From Phylloscopus collybita (taxonomy: Eukaryota > Chordata > Aves > Passeriformes > Phylloscopidae), in the NCBI GenBank assembly GCA_027886175.1, contig JAJNNQ010000027.1, positions 5,160,001 through 5,224,000 of the forward strand: a stretch of DNA of 64,000 nucleotides, written 5' to 3'. Of this stretch, positions 36,301 to 50,498 are shown in pieces; within the stretch, counting starts at the first letter, position 1; the number at the start of each line of letters is the position of its first letter. Under the pieces are notes generated by a model that was not told the DNA's origin, made no database searches, and was given only the letters and a program-made list of their open reading frames with translations. The position numbers and the translations under genes were made by a program.

Positions 36301-39300
36301 TTCTCTGTATTTGTTTCTGTATCTTTCAGTTTAGCAACTCTCAAATTCAATGTGGCTTGTGTTTTTTTTTTATTTTTATAGCTTGTTTCCTCTTTAGTGA
36401 TATTATCATGGAGCCAATAAAACTGCTTTCCTTCTACATCTGGTCAAGAGAAGATTTTGCTGGGTACACAAGTCATATTTCTGTAAATGCCTCCAAGTGA
36501 ATATAAAAAGCTGTTGGAAGCAATTGAGTTTACTGTTGCCTTATGTACTGTCATTAATTAGGAAATAAAGTGAACTGCATTTTATATCACTTGTAATCAA
36601 AATGTTACAGTCTTAATGTGAAGACTTCCAAGTGCAGGGCTTCAAAGCGGGCTCTGTTCTCGTACAAATGAGCAGTGAGGAAAAAGGATACAGAGATTCT
36701 TTAAATTTTAAAATTCATGGCCCAGATCTTCTGAGTGCTGCCATGCAGTGAGGCAAGATGGAAGCAACTGCACCAATGGGGCGGGCAGGCAGGATAACTG
36801 CACCTGGATAACCTTTGCCATTGTGTTTTATTCCACCACTGCAGCATCCCAGTAACTCTGGTAACTGGGCATGGCTCCTGTATTGGGTACCACAAAACAC
36901 CCATCTTCAGCAACCACCCTTTACTTCAGATTAAATTGATGATTTCACCCCCTAAATCTATTTTCATAGAATTCAGAGTTTTCTTGATGCCCTTTCCTGC
37001 CTCCCAGTTTAAAACACCAAGCAAGATAAAAATACAAATAACAAAAGAAACACAAACAAAATACTTGAAAAGAAAAGAAAGCCAAAAAAAAAGGGGGAGG
37101 GGGGAGCATTTCATCAGCAACCCTTTTTTCACAACCTTTAACATTAGGTGCCTTTGTCAAGTCCATTAGGACCATATCTGCACTTTCCGGGGTTTGAATG
37201 CTTTGATACATTTGGCTCCATATGAACAAACTGCTGGAGCAAACATATTAGTAGATCATTTGCCATGTACATGATTCAGATACCCAGACATGTACAAAAC
37301 CCAGGCAGGGATTAACCAAGTCTGACAGCACTGAAGTGACTCCAGTTCTGTGTATGTACAAGCGATAATGAACCAAAGGCCCTGTTTGCCTTCAAATAAC
37401 ACACATAATGATTAATTAGACAGGGGCCATGAGTAATAATCACAATATTATATGCTCCACCATAATGGAACGCTGCTCTCCTCTTGCTTTGTTCCTCTAA
37501 TCTCTGAGAAGCAAATATCCACTGGGTGTTACCAGCAGAGTGGGAGGCAGATTGTGGTTGCTCACAGGTTATGAGCAGCACTTCTTTCCCACTGTGATTT
37601 TATACCCTTGGGACACACAGAAAACCTCTCTGAAAAAAACCCACGATTGCTAAAGGATTAAAGGGATCTGCAGGGGGAAAAAAAAGCAGACTTCTAGTTG
37701 CAGATTACAGACTTGAACATGTTCCCATTAAATTAAATGGCAAAGTTTTCTTTGATTCCTTGCTGGATCCTGAATGCTTTATCATCAAGATATTCTTTGC
37801 TGAAAGTCATAGTTTGTCGTAGACGTACATAAAAAAAAAGAGAATGGTTGCTCAGCCTCTTATTTCCTGTTTATTCATCTCTTTCTGCTGTGAGGCAAAA
37901 CTGCCCATTTGAGTATTTACCAAGCAGCTTTTCTGGCAGGGGTTTCCCACCCTGGCTGGGCACAGGCACTGCTGGGTCTCAGCCCTGGAGCTTGCCCCAG
38001 CTCAGCCCCAGCAGCCTTGGCTTGCTCCTGTCTCCTTGTCCCTCCAAGGAGCAGCATGGATGGCACATTTCCAGCACGGACTGGAGAGCTAAAGATGATG
38101 TCAGGAGCCACCTCTACAACTTGGTGCCCTGCCCAGAGACCAGGCAGCAGCAACTGCACCAGCCCAGTTCCAAAGTGTCCCTGCAATCCCAGCCCTGGCC
38201 TCCCCACCTGGCTAAGCAGCAAACAGGACAAGGGATAAAATCCCCCACCAGCACTCAGTGTCTTTATGATGTGACCCATGCTTCTCCCCAGCTCCCCCAG
38301 GAAGCCCACACACCCTACAACAGCCCAGGAGAAGTGCACACAGGTACAAAGCCAGAACGCGTTCTTGGGTTTGAAATTCAACCCACACTAAACACAACTA
38401 AACAGACATGCTCTTTGTTTTCCTCATTTAAGCAACAAACCCCATTTTTTCTGTATTAGCTATATATAACTTTGCCATCCTCCAAGGTTAAAAATATTAT
38501 AGGCAAATTCCTGTCTTTGCCTATTTTTAGTTGCTATTGTCCCCTCTGACATTTTGGTGCACATATTGACTTGGATGCTCATGGAGCTGGCAGAGGTTCT
38601 GCAGGGGTTGTTCAGTAGGAAGTGACCAGGGAACACAAGCTGTGATGCATTTCTGCATTTTAATTCAATAATTAGAGCTCAGCCCAAGGGAAATTGGTGC
38701 ACTTCCTCAAGCTTTATCTTCTCCCTCAGGGACCCTTGGTTTTGGAGGGAGAGAGGAGGTGATCACACTGCCTGTGTAGGAGCAGCCCCAGACAATGGAG
38801 TATACAAATGAATATTTGCTTTTTGCTACCGTATTTTTCTCCTTCAAATGACCCCCCCACCTCTCTTTCCTCAAACATTGCCTGGCTTGGGGGTGCACTG
38901 TGCAAGCAGGCTGTGTTCAAGTGAAGCAGCATCAAGTTTTCCAGTCCCCAGGGTATTGCACCATCACTTTCTGGTGAGAATTTTTATCTAGGATTGCAAG
39001 AAGTGCTTTCTCATTCAGTCAGTGCAGTATGATGTTTCCAACCTCAGCCCTTGGTCCCTCTCTGCCTTTGAAGCACATTTTGAAGCTGCTGATGGACAGT
39101 GTAAGTGGAGATGTGAGACCCTCACAAGCTGCACCAAGCACCTGCTTGTTTCAGTAGAACCTGAGGAAATAAGAGTGAAGGTGTCTACCAGACACTCCAG
39201 AAACACTGTCTGGATAAGCTTGGGCAAGCTGGTAACTACTCATGATTTGACTGTCTTTGTAACATTGCAGCAACCTCTGAAACACAGAGCCAGGCAGCTC

Positions 39301-41280
39301 AGCCAGCATGAGTCATGAAAATCAGGCTTTTATCCTCACCAGGTCTTGATCCACATCATCCCACTCCCAGCCACTTCCCTTTCCACAGCTCTCAGGCACC
39401 CTGCACCCCACAACTGCTCTCCTTGCCAGACAAATGTCTCCCTGACATTTGCACGCTCTCTCCCATGACTGACCCCGGCAAAGTTGGAGTCTGATGCAGA
39501 AGGGAAAATATTCCCTTCACTTGACATACCTAGGTGTTAAAATGAAGCAGGCTCATACAGGGAAAAACCCTGGCCCTTATCAGTGTGACATTGTGGAGTC
39601 TCACCATCACAATCCAATATTAGTGTGTGATAGAGGTCCTGCTGGTGGTGCAGCCCATGCTGGGGGAGAGGTGGGACCTTGTCAGTGACCTCTGTGAGGC
39701 TCACCTGCCTTCAGCCCCCAGCACCTCCCTCAGACAGGGGGATTTGTGACTTTGGGAGGGGACAGGGAGGTCTAGGACACTTGCTTCCCAGTCACTGCCC
39801 TTGTGCAAAGTGCTCTGCAAGAAGGACAACCCATGGGAAAAATCAGAGCTCTCCAAGTCTCATTCATGCCCTGAGAGCTTCCCAAATTTACATCAAGAAA
39901 GACTTTGGGAAACGTGGAGAACTCTGTGCAGAGGAGATGCAGAGGGGCTGAAGAGGAGGTTGGATGCAAATCAGTTCCTCTCTCCATCAATCTACCTGCC
40001 AAATCTAGCCCTTTCCCCCACTCTGCAGGGCCACAATCTCGTTTGGGTTCCTGACCTTTATCTTACAATTTCTCAATTACTCCAGGTTTCAAGGACCTCA
40101 CCTTTTTGGCACCTGAATAATCCACTCAAGGGTAATCTCTGCACTCTGTGGCCACAGTGCAGGTGATGGCAGTCCTTGGCTCAAAGGTTGCTGTGTGGAG
40201 CAGAGTTTGGCCCCTGGTCCTGCATCTGGATAAGGATGTTGGACATCAGGAGGCAGCTTTCCATGGTCACTCTCTGCTCTGAGCGTGTCAAGGCTTTGCT
40301 GAGGAGCACAGAGCTGAGGGCCATCAAACTCCCACATCCAACAGGGATCCATGAAATTCACCTTGTTCCCTCGTCCTGCCATCAAATCCCAGCCAAGAGG
40401 GCCCAAAGGGACTCTGAATCTTTCCTCCTTTTGTAAATAAAGGGGTGTATTTCTCAAAGCACTGTACTTGGATGTGAACCTGGAAAAGCCCTGTGCCAAT
40501 GACGGCTTACCAGCATTAAATCTCTACTGGGAGAGCTGCACTTTAGTCCTTCTGGCACCCTGGCATCCCCCAAGCCTTCCCCAAGACCCTGCCTGTAGCT
40601 GTCAGAGCCAAACTGGCCACAAGTGCCTGTTCATATTTATCTTTCTGTAATCACTCTGGCTCAGGGAAGGACATTTAACGTGTCAATCATAATCCCATTA
40701 CTGTAGCGATTCATTAGTGCAGTGGAATGAGATCCTGAGAGAAATTCTCTTGGAGGAAAGGGGTGGAGAAACAGGCTGGGGAGTCTGCAAGGTTAATTCC
40801 CTGGGGAATTGCTTTATTTTTTTTTTAATTCAGTGCAAATTCAATCATGTTTGGCAGCTATTTTAAGGAAAAAACAATTACCTCAGGTGCTGAGACACCA
40901 TGGAGACAAGGATAACTTGGGACTGGTCTGAGTGATATCCCTAAATACAAACCAGATTAAAATTGTTCCAAACCAGGGGCAGGAGAAACAGGACAACAAA
41001 TGGCACTGCTCACATTGGCAACCACACACCAGCTCTCCCAATGGTGAGATCTAACCATAATATTAAAGTTTAGTGTGACTGTGGTTAGATGATGCTAGAA
41101 AACTTTATTTTCCTTTAATTTTCACAGCCTATACCAGATAATTCTATTGAAACAGCATCCCAGGCAGCAGCCCCTGCTTATTTGCACCCCACACAGATCA
41201 ATGGGATGCCCAAGAGCTCCTGAAAAGCCCAGCATTTGTCCCTGGCCCAGACTCCAGCAGCTGTTGAGAGCATCCATTTA
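30363..41280. other. Intergenic DNA, no supported gene
   Basis: No recognisable coding exon, tRNA or transposon was found. The stretch alternates between ordinary unique DNA and AT-rich blocks (for example 35200-36650 and 36910-37250). A brief CpG cluster at about 33240-33280 stands out from its surroundings but fits no known protein in any frame. Confidence 0.5.
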
Positions 41281-41289
41281 TAACAGAGA

Positions 41290-41660
41290 CAGTGGAGATC
41301 CCTCTCAGCACTGCAGAAAGGCTCTTTACGTCATAAATTGTATTTAAAGACTCTTTCAAGGGAGACAAGCAAATTTAAGAGGGCGGTTAGCTCCTGGCAC
41401 TTAGATGCATAACTTCATTTGAGTATTCAATTTCCTCCTTCATTCATAAAGTAAACAATCTGAGTTATCTGAAAGTGACTGTATACTCCTGCAGTGTTTT
41501 CTTAAAAGAGTCAATAGGAGCAAGGCGACATAAAATGCCTCAGAGAGCATGACACAGGAAAACACGAGCCTTTAAATTATCCACATTCAGGAAACGGTTG
41601 AATTCAGCGTTTTGGATGGAGAGGTTAAAATGTTTGTGCTGAATTGTATTAAATCTTTCA
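41290..41660. other. AT-rich unique block, possible conserved non-coding
   Basis: About 370 bases of AT-rich, non-repetitive sequence contain TTTACGTCATAAATTG (CRE/CDX-like), TTATCT at about 41465-41470, and several ATTA/TAAT cores. No frame encodes a recognisable peptide. A regulatory role is plausible from style and from location about 9 kb beyond GATA5, but conservation was not tested. Confidence 0.25.
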
Positions 41661-44600
41661 CCAGTAAATCCTGTAGGAAGCAGAACATTTGAAGGAACTT
41701 ACTTATTCCCAGTGTCTAGGAAAGACTCCCAGAGTTTCAAAGGAAAAAGTCCATTAATCTCACTGGACAAGTGCAATCTAATAAAAGCAGTTGTTAAGTT
41801 AAGGCAACTTGGTTAAGTGTTTCCCAAATTTAGTTGATTTCCCCACACCCCCCAAAAATCTCTCTTTTTTTTTTTTTTTTGTCTGAAATGGAAATGGTTT
41901 GTTGCTTTACAGCCCGAAATGACCTTTTTAAGGAAGATTTTGCCAGCCTTTGGAGAACTACAATGGGGTGCTGGCAGGGGTGGCCAGGGCTCCTCAGCAG
42001 CAGCTCAGCTCCACTCTGGGATGGGTTTGTAGATTAGGGTCCCTCAGCAGGACAAACCCACTGACCCCTACCAGTGGTTTCACTTCTCACACACAATCCA
42101 AACTTTATTATATGATTGGTTTTACCCCAATTCCACAACAAAATGCAGAGCCAAGAAACCAGGGCCATTTCTGCCACCTCTGACCACCATGACCTCTTTA
42201 GGTCACTTTGCCTCATGACATCCCAGCTCCAGTCACTGAGGAAATGTGGATGTGACAGATGACTTCTGACATGAAGAAGACACCAGAAAGTGCCCTCATA
42301 ACTACAGGGTTAAAAATGGGGAGCCAGGCTTGAAAGTCTGATGGAGTTTAAACATTTTACCTCTGTTTGACCAAAACAATCTCTCTGGGGAAAGGAAGGA
42401 AATCAACTGACAATGAGGCAGCATATTCACAGCCTCTTTCCAAATTAGAACAGAATTAATAATTTCAGTGGAGGACTGAAAATGCACAGCTATATTTTTT
42501 CAAAAGGAATTTAGCACTTCTGGAGCCTGGAGTGCCTGACCATCCAAAGCATTGAAATTTGTGAGCTTCCCAGTGATCAATTCAGCCTTGGCTGGGAAGG
42601 GAAATTCTCAGCTTTCTTACAAAACAAACTAAAAGCAAAACAAACCACTTTTCCTGGTGAGACTTTCATTGAATTCTGCAGACTCAGGAAGCTCCCGAGA
42701 TAAGCCTCCACTCCAAGGATACACTCCACACTGAAGCCCAGACCTAAGCTGGCAATTAGCAGGAGCAGAACATGCTTAATGAGTTACCACGTTCGGGCAG
42801 CCTGGCTCAGGAGGGGAAAAATAACCTAAACTTTCACCTTGTGTTTTCTGCAGACCAATTGTGCACTTCAATAAAAGGCATCAGTGATAACAAAAAGCAT
42901 GTCAGTCTCCCAAGAAACCTCCCGAGGAAGTCCCCAGATTTCCTGCTTCTGACAAAGATTGCTGAGAAATCACAGCAATTTCTCCCTGACATTTATGTTT
43001 GTTTTGTTTTGGTTTTTTTGCTCCTAGTTTTGGGTTTCAGTGAGACATTCAGAAGCACTTAAATACTGAGTTTTAAAAAGCTTATAAACCTCAGATCAGA
43101 TTCTGGTTTTGTTTGGATTTGTTTTCTGATTAAGAGGTAAGTAGATTTCCATTTTATCCAAACCAATTTGCCATGAATTAGGGACTGATCTTTAGCCAGT
43201 TGCTCTTTGAAAAATCAAAACTAAATTTAATTACAGGAGTGGAAGCCAGCTATTTTAGAAATTGTGGATGCTATTGTGGTTTTATTTTTGGCTTTTGCCT
43301 CTTGCAAGTGGAAGAGGGTTTGGTTGTCATTCATCCAGGCTGCCTTTAAAAACAAAAAGTCCAGTGACCTCGCACAGCTTTCTCCAGATGTGTCTGATTT
43401 TGTGGTTATGTTCCAAACCTCATTGACACCACTGTGGCCAAAATGATTGCTGGGGAACCAACCAAGTCACAAAGGCAAGGCAAGCCAAGAAAAGTGAAGA
43501 GGTATTGACATTTCAGAGAAACTATTGGCTTCAAAAAGTTTAAGAAATTTATGTGTGAGCACAAAGACCTTCTGAAACCTGGAGCTCCTGAGGAGAAGGT
43601 GCCAACCTCTCAAGGCAGCTTGTGATGTCTCCAGTCTGCCCTGGCTGTCCCAAAATGGTGCAAAGCAGTGCTTTACAAAAGTCCTGCTTGCACTTTGGTT
43701 TAGACATGTCTAAAATTTCCAGGGGTGGGAGACCAGGGCAGGTCCAGCACCCACGAGTACCCCAGGGTGCTCCTGCTCTCTCAGCTTTCCGACTTCGAGG
43801 TGATGGGGCAGGTGTGGCTCTTGTCTCCCCAGGTTTGATGCCATTATCACCAAAAAGGAATCACTGTCCCTGCAACTGCAGTGCCCAGGGAAAAGGGGGA
43901 ACACGAGGACACAGCTCTGTATCCTTGTCAGGAGGTGAGGGCAAGCAGCAATGTCAGAGTCAATGACCTCAGAGCACAGCCCATCCCAGAAGGAGCACTG
44001 CTATTAAAACTGTCTGCTCAGAAATGAGCTATCCATTATGAATATTTTAAGTTGCTAAATCCTTTCTAGCCGTGTGTTAATATGAGGCAAAGCTGCATGA
44101 TTTAAAAGCAAAGCTCAAGCCACTGTCAATCACTCCTGGGCATGTAGCAAAGCCTGCTGCAGGAATACTGATGAGACCAACTTTCCTTATAGGAGAGATG
44201 CTTCTGGAACAGCTTTGCTGGCTCCTCAGCCTCCTTCCAGAGAAGTTGGGGGATCTTTCCTGTGCTAGGGCTGTCCTGTGACCCAGACACTGCATTCACC
44301 CTGAATGCAGAGCACAGGACAAAGCTGGCACACCAGGCTTGTGCTCACAGACCCTTTTCTGTGGACGTGGTGATGGATTTAGGAGCAAGGTCTGCAATGA
44401 ACCAAGAGAGAAAACACTCAGGAATGGTGTCCCTTTACTGTTTGTTTTTTATCATGGGCTTTCCACAGACTCCCATGGAACTCCAAGATCCTTCTGCCAC
44501 CTCAGCACTGAGGAAGGCTTTTCTCTGGGGCAAAGCATGATTGTGGGCATGAGCTGAGGAAACCCAAGCTGAAGACAGTTCTGGGTTGCTGTTGGCTGGG

Positions 44601-47600
44601 TTGAACATAGACATGGAGGAATGACAGCCTGTATTTATCACTTTTTCCTGCTGAAGGAAGGTGATGGCAGCATGTTCAGCTCCACCTGGGAGCCGACTCA
44701 ATCCCAAATCTTGGCTTGTTGTTATATCTGCATTATTTAATAAGAAATATGTACATATTATAGGCATCATGACCTAATATGTTAAAAATGCTTTAGGACA
44801 GCAGGAAAGCCAGCTTAAAACACTTCCAAAGCCATTCCCATGGAGTGAGGCTCAACCACCACCATCATTCCTGACTCACCACTAGCTATCACCTTCCCTG
44901 TGAGTTCCTTGCTCCTGTTGGGTGCTGTAGCATTACTAATCAGGGAGGAAAGATGTCAAGGTCAGGCTCAGGAGTGGCAGTCACCCTGCAGTCCCCATGC
45001 AGTGATGGCTGTGCCAGTGACAGAGCACCCACAGCACGGGGAACGTGCTCCCAACAAAGCAAACAAAGGTGGATCTGAATCAACTGCCTCCCCAAAAGGC
45101 CACTTTCTGGTGCCCTTTGAGCAGCAGCAGCAGCAGCAGCAGCAGTTTCCCTGTTGAGCATTGCTGCTGCAGATCCCTGCAGACACACACGGAGTGTCTG
45201 TTACAGCCTCCAGGGGTAAATGATTAACACCTATTCCACCTTGGCACTCACCTTAGTCATGCTCATGCAGGAGGGGTGGGGTCTCCAGCAGTGCTTCCCA
45301 ACCCCCTGGCTGAGGCCACAGCACTGAAAGTAGCTTGAGCACCCCCCAGTCAGGTGTCACAGTGGGCTCCTGGGGCTAAATTCCCATCATTTCCACTCAT
45401 TCAATGAACTGGAGCTGTTCTTCATTGCAAGCAAGGAGTGAACAGGTGGGAGGAATGATACCAACACCTGCAATAACAGTGACATGAGGGCCCTGCTGCA
45501 CCTCCTGTCTGTGCCCACTTGTCTTTTCTCCCAACAGTCTCTCAGGTGTCCCACAGAAGGGTCAGTCCCATGCCCTTCCCTAGGGAAGGGAAATATGAGT
45601 ACAGGTGAAACTGGAGCAAGGGCTGGAAGCTTCCACCAGTGTTTGCATGGAGCCATTTGCTTGGTTTGGAGGAAAAAAATCATAAGAAGCATCTTACTTT
45701 GCTGTTTTCTATCCAGCTTTTCCCCCCATGTGTGCTTTTTTGCACTCATTCTCAATATGAGGGCTTCCAAAGCTTTCCCAGGCATGAAAGAAATAGTTTT
45801 GCACCCAAACCAAGACAGAATCTTCTACTTGAGTGACAAAACTTTCCTACTTCCTCTTGTTTACTTCTAGGTCATCAGGAAATGAAAATAGCATCCCTTT
45901 TATGAGGTTAATTGTTTCTGTGGGAGAGTTGATGAGCAGTATTACCTTGCACCAGCTGAGAAATTGGCTCTGGAAGCAGCTCAGCCTCCAACATTTTCAA
46001 ACAGCACAATGGTCAAGGTCTGCTGCTGGCCACATTTAACACTGCTGTGGAAATGCTTGCTATAAAATTTTACTTGAAATTCCAATATTAATGCATTTCC
46101 TAACAATGTTAAGGAGAGCCTGCAACAACAGGGCAAAGGCTGGTGAACCCCAGCAGTCCCAGGGTGTCAGAAAACTGTAGCTGAAGATGCTTTTTGCCAA
46201 GTTTCACTATAAAAACTGTCCAAAACTTCCCTCCATCCTTCTTCTTAACACCTGCTGTATCCCTGACGTGTTACCTGTGGTGCTGCTCTTGGGTAGAAGT
46301 TCTACTGGAACGTGAGATTGGTGTTTTTCAGAGAAGACAGCTGGATGAGGAAAGACTCCCATTAACAAGAGCCTTTCTGGAATGTGCTGCTCAACATGCT
46401 TCCCTTTGAGGAGGAACTTCTTTGAAATAAAATCGCTTTGCAGAAGGTGTTATGGCTCCTCATTAAGTGTATTCTATGTAAATTTGATACTGAACAGAAG
46501 AAATTCTTGGAGACAGCCACCTCCTGCCAACCCCTGGTCACAAAGCTTTCTCCAGGAAGGACCACCTGATGTGATGAAAGGACTGGTGTTATTTGTTTTC
46601 TCCTTCTATGCATACAATGGTGAGACTGAATATTCAGCTCTGCTTTAGCTTCTGTACGAGTAAATAGCCTGGATATTTAATTACTGCAGCACATTGACCT
46701 GGAAAGCAATGTGAGCTGTTTTCCTGGCTGGCACACCACACCAGCTTGGCAAAAAAAAAAAACCCCAAAGTATGGGAGGGAAGCAGTGAATCAGTGGACA
46801 GAGACTGGGAAGGAACATTGAATTATCAGTGTTCACCCTCTGTGTGTCACCAATCTCTTCCAGAGAGATTAAAAACCAGCAACAGAGCCCTACACCCCTT
46901 CACTCCCTAGAGCACTGCTGTGCCTTCCACCTTCTTTCTAGGAGAAATCTCTTGGATCCACATCATGCCTCACAGACTTTTCAACCACAGGACCAAGGAA
47001 AGGAAGTTTGATGCCCTCACAACCAGGGTGGGTGTGTTCCCCAGCTGGCACAAACCAGCCCAACCAGTGACTTGGTGCACAGCTTCTCCTGGGGGCTCTG
47101 TGTCCCCAAGGCTTGTGCAAGGAACACTCCAACCCCTCTGCCAGCTGGGTGGCATTTGCAGCTTAGGCAGAGCCCAGGAGGCAGCTGAGCTGCCACACAA
47201 GTTGTGCTGAACATTTCTGTGTGCAGCAGAGGAAAAATGATGGTTCTGGGCTCCAGCATGAGCGACATCCCATTAGAGAGTCTGGGGCATCGGGGGTTTG
47301 ACAGACGTGAAACCACAATTTCCCATTTTCCATGCAGAAACCTAAATGAAATAAACTTTTTTTTTTTTTTTAAGCAACTGCTTGGGTGAGCAATGATTTT
47401 ATTGTGCTATTAATATGACCATAAACAAGAACAACATGTGTTTATAGGCTCAAGTGCTTCATTACTCGCTCGCTGACTTGGTAGAAATCACCGTGGCATC
47501 AGTTTAAAGTGCAAAATGGAGCAAATCATTGTAGCCATGTTGTAAAATCATCTGGGCAGGCAACCTTTGAACAAAGGCAATTGATAGTTCTGAGGCAGCT

Positions 47601-48693
47601 GTACAACAGCAGTAAACAGAATAGCTGTCCACAAGCCACCAGACCTGCAGGAAAGCAAATACCCCTCATGCCTTGGAAGGGGAGGGAACATCAAGGGGGC
47701 TGAGAAAGGTTTGGGAAAGAGAAGTGAAGGTTGTTCTGTGAAGGTGACAGAGCTGCTGTTGGCACAGAAGGTGGGCAGGGCCCAACCTGGCTGGAGCTAG
47801 GAGGGAAGGGACAGTGCCTGCTGTGAGGGGAGCCTGTATCCTGGTCAGCTGCAGGGTCTGGTTCTCCCACACCTCAGTTCTGTGTCTGATCTCCTCCAAC
47901 CCTGTCACCCCAAACATTCAAATTCCTGTGACAAACTGTGTGGGCTGAGCTGGGCTGTGCCACCAGGAGGCTGTAGGGGCAGGACTGAGGATACAGCATG
48001 AGCTGGGAAGATCTAAACTTTCCTATGGTTTTTGTTCACACCTATTGGGGCAAATGCTCCTCTTTGCCATGTAATAGGGGCACAAAGGAACGTGGGCCCC
48101 CTAGGGAAGGACTTCAAAGTGCAGCTGGGGAGGGAATGGGTAAATATTGCATGGATCCCCCTGGATGTGGGCCTGCAAACCTGGGACCTGCACAGGGGTG
48201 CTGGCTTCTCTGTGGGTGCAAAGACCTGGAGGGAAGGAATTTCCTCTGTCCCAGAGGGCTGGGCAGACACATTGCCCCTGCCATGAGGAGACCAAGGGAC
48301 AGGAGTCTGCAGGAATGGCTCCTGCCTTGGGAATGGGAGCGAAAGATTGGAAGACGCCCCCAAGAAGTGAAAAACCGACATTGTGGATGATGTCACCCCG
48401 TGAGGGCAGGGAGTGAGCAGGAAGGAAAAATTACACATGTCCCAGTTGTTTCACTTCTTGTCCCTCTGCCTCGTTTCGTCTGTCACCAGCCCCCGGAGCA
48501 TCCTGACTCTCGGTCGACGGTTACCAACAGGCAATAAATAAAACCTCTGGAGCCACTGGTGTCAACATCTTGGCATTGTTTAAGTCTCCCAGTTTGCCTT
48601 TAAAATAACTCTCCTCCTCGGGGTCATGCAGATGAAAAAGCAAGGACCCCCTGCCACCATCCATAGAAATCATCTTGCCATGACTTGTGCTGC

Positions 48694-48729
<36 letters not shown>

Positions 48730-50340
48730 CTGCCTGCAAAGTTTGGGGTCTGGGGAGCTGCCTGGGAGCACTGGTCAGGGCTCTGCTGCCTCTTGCCAGC
48801 CTGTGCCTTGGCACATCACCTGGGGCGCTGGCAGGTCACCTGAGCTTGGGCCACATCACCCCTTTCCCTGCCTCCCAGAGGCACACTGGGGGCTGGATTT
48901 GGGATGGGGTGTCCTGCCAGCCCAGGGCTGCTGGCTTATCTGTTGCCTGGCTGTGCCTGGCTCTGCTGCGGATGTTGGCCGGCCAGAGGGTGGAAAAACA
49001 AACGGTGGAGATGTGGATCCGTGGTCAGAGCCTGGCCCTGCAAACATGGTGTGCCTGGCGCCGGAGGGATGCCATTCCATGACAGCCTTTGCCCTGGCAC
49101 TGGAGCTTGGCATCATGCAGGCTGCTAAAGAAGCTCTGGAGGCACGAGAAATACTCCTCCAAAGACAGTTTTCGTCCATGGGCTTTGATAAAAGGGTGGC
49201 TTGCACCCCCACCGTGCCTCCACAGACCAGCCCCTGCAGGGCACCAGGGCTCTCCAGTGCCTGGAACATCTCCTCTCCTCCAGCAAGGGTTGCATGATGG
49301 AAAGCATCATCCTCCATCTCAGCTGAATTGTGACTTGATGTCAGATTCACTCTCCCTGATCCTCTTTAGCTTGTTGTTTATAATAAAAATCAAGCGATCC
49401 ATCTCTTCTGACAAGAGGAAGAGTTGCTCCAGGAAGCCCTGGACAGGTCAGCTTCTATATTAAGGAACTATTACTTGACAGTTTCCTGGCCATAAATAGC
49501 CATATAGCGAGGCTGGGGATTTTATTTAGAAATAGCAAATAAAGTAGGCCATAAGTAACTTCATGACCTTGCTCTCCCCTCATTTCCCACCCATCTCTCC
49601 TCCTCAGTAGGGTCTATTCCTCACCCCCAGGTTCCTTGGGACTTACAGGACCCCCATTTCCCACTTCTGAGATGCTGCAGAAACATGCTGCTGCCAGCTT
49701 TTGGAAGTGTGGTGTGGGTTTTCCATCACTGAAGATTTTTTTGCTACCGCTCAGCTCCAAGAAATTGTTTTCTACCTGGCCTTCATTAAAATAATTAAAA
49801 AGCAATCTGCTCTGCATGGCTGAAAGCTGGAAATCTTCCACTCAAAACATCCCCAAAACTGGATTCAAACAATTACACCTCCAACACACCCCTTTTTTTT
49901 TCAGTCTCTCAAGCATTTCTTTCAAGTTTTGGAGGACTAACTTCTGATTTTCTCAGACTTGGCAAAGTCATCAAAACCAGGAAATACAAAAGAAAAACCC
50001 AGCATTTTAGTATCCTTTTATTATTGGGAGGTTTTGACCATTTTTTGTCGTGTCATTTGCCTAAAATAATAATAAAAAACCTCTTTGTTTGGAGCTGGAA
50101 AGGGAAGAGCAGCGTGTTTATTTAATGTATGACTCATCAGCTCAGTGTTGATACGCAAAACGCTTCAGAAGCTAACACTCTATAGAGATGATGGTTTTTA
50201 ATATAAAACAGTAAATGTTTAAAACAACCATTCTTTTTTTTTTTTTTTTTCCCCCTCTTTTCTTCCTGTCGTGGCCGATAAAACATAAGGCAGGCCACGT
50301 AGCTTACATTTCAATAAAATTAAGTTATTTGGTGCCACGT
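41661..50340. other. Intergenic DNA 3' of GATA5, no supported gene
   Basis: No exon is assignable. T runs occur at about 41865-41880, 47358-47371, 48701-48729 and 50236-50251. A CAG array is at 45120-45144. The stretch 47380-47570 is AT-rich and looks constrained, and 50100-50340, just past the GATA5 polyadenylation region, is likewise AT-rich and unique. Confidence 0.5.
45120..45144 (+). repeat. (CAG)8 trinucleotide repeat
   Basis: Eight uninterrupted CAG triplets follow GAG and are ended by TTT. On the plus strand one frame would read polyglutamine and on the minus strand polyalanine/leucine/cysteine, but no gene is recognised around it. Confidence 0.9.
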
Positions 50341-50351
50341 TTTTACAGTCC

Positions 50352-50357
50352 TTTATT
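50352..50357 (-). other. Candidate GATA5 polyadenylation signal, distal
   Basis: TTTATT on the plus strand is AATAAA on the gene strand, about 660 bases past the GATA5 stop codon. It is the second such hexamer reached by the transcript. Cleavage would fall about 10-30 bases further left. Confidence 0.4.
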
Positions 50358-50438
50358 GGGAAAAGTGGAGTAAATTGCACACAGTGGAGTCATAGGAGGG
50401 AGAAATCACTGCGAATAAACATAGATTCTGGGGACGCA

Positions 50439-50444
50439 TTTATT
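50439..50444 (-). other. Candidate GATA5 polyadenylation signal, proximal
   Basis: AATAAA on the gene strand (inside CAAATAAATGC), about 573 bases downstream of the stop codon and just beyond the 29-bp minisatellite. If used, the whole minisatellite is part of the mature 3' UTR. Confidence 0.45.
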
Positions 50445-50498
50445 TGCTGGTTTCATCTCGGAGGAGGAAGGCTTTCCCCAGCAAAAAAAAAAAACGGA

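Noticed and set aside
44900..45227. Possible polyglutamine protein over the CAG array
   Set aside because: Only eight CAG units, short frames open in several readings, no recognisable flanking domain.
48626..49350. Overlapping long frames on both strands near 48.6-49.3 kb
   Set aside because: No protein family is recognised, plus and minus frames overlap, and one runs through a T homopolymer.
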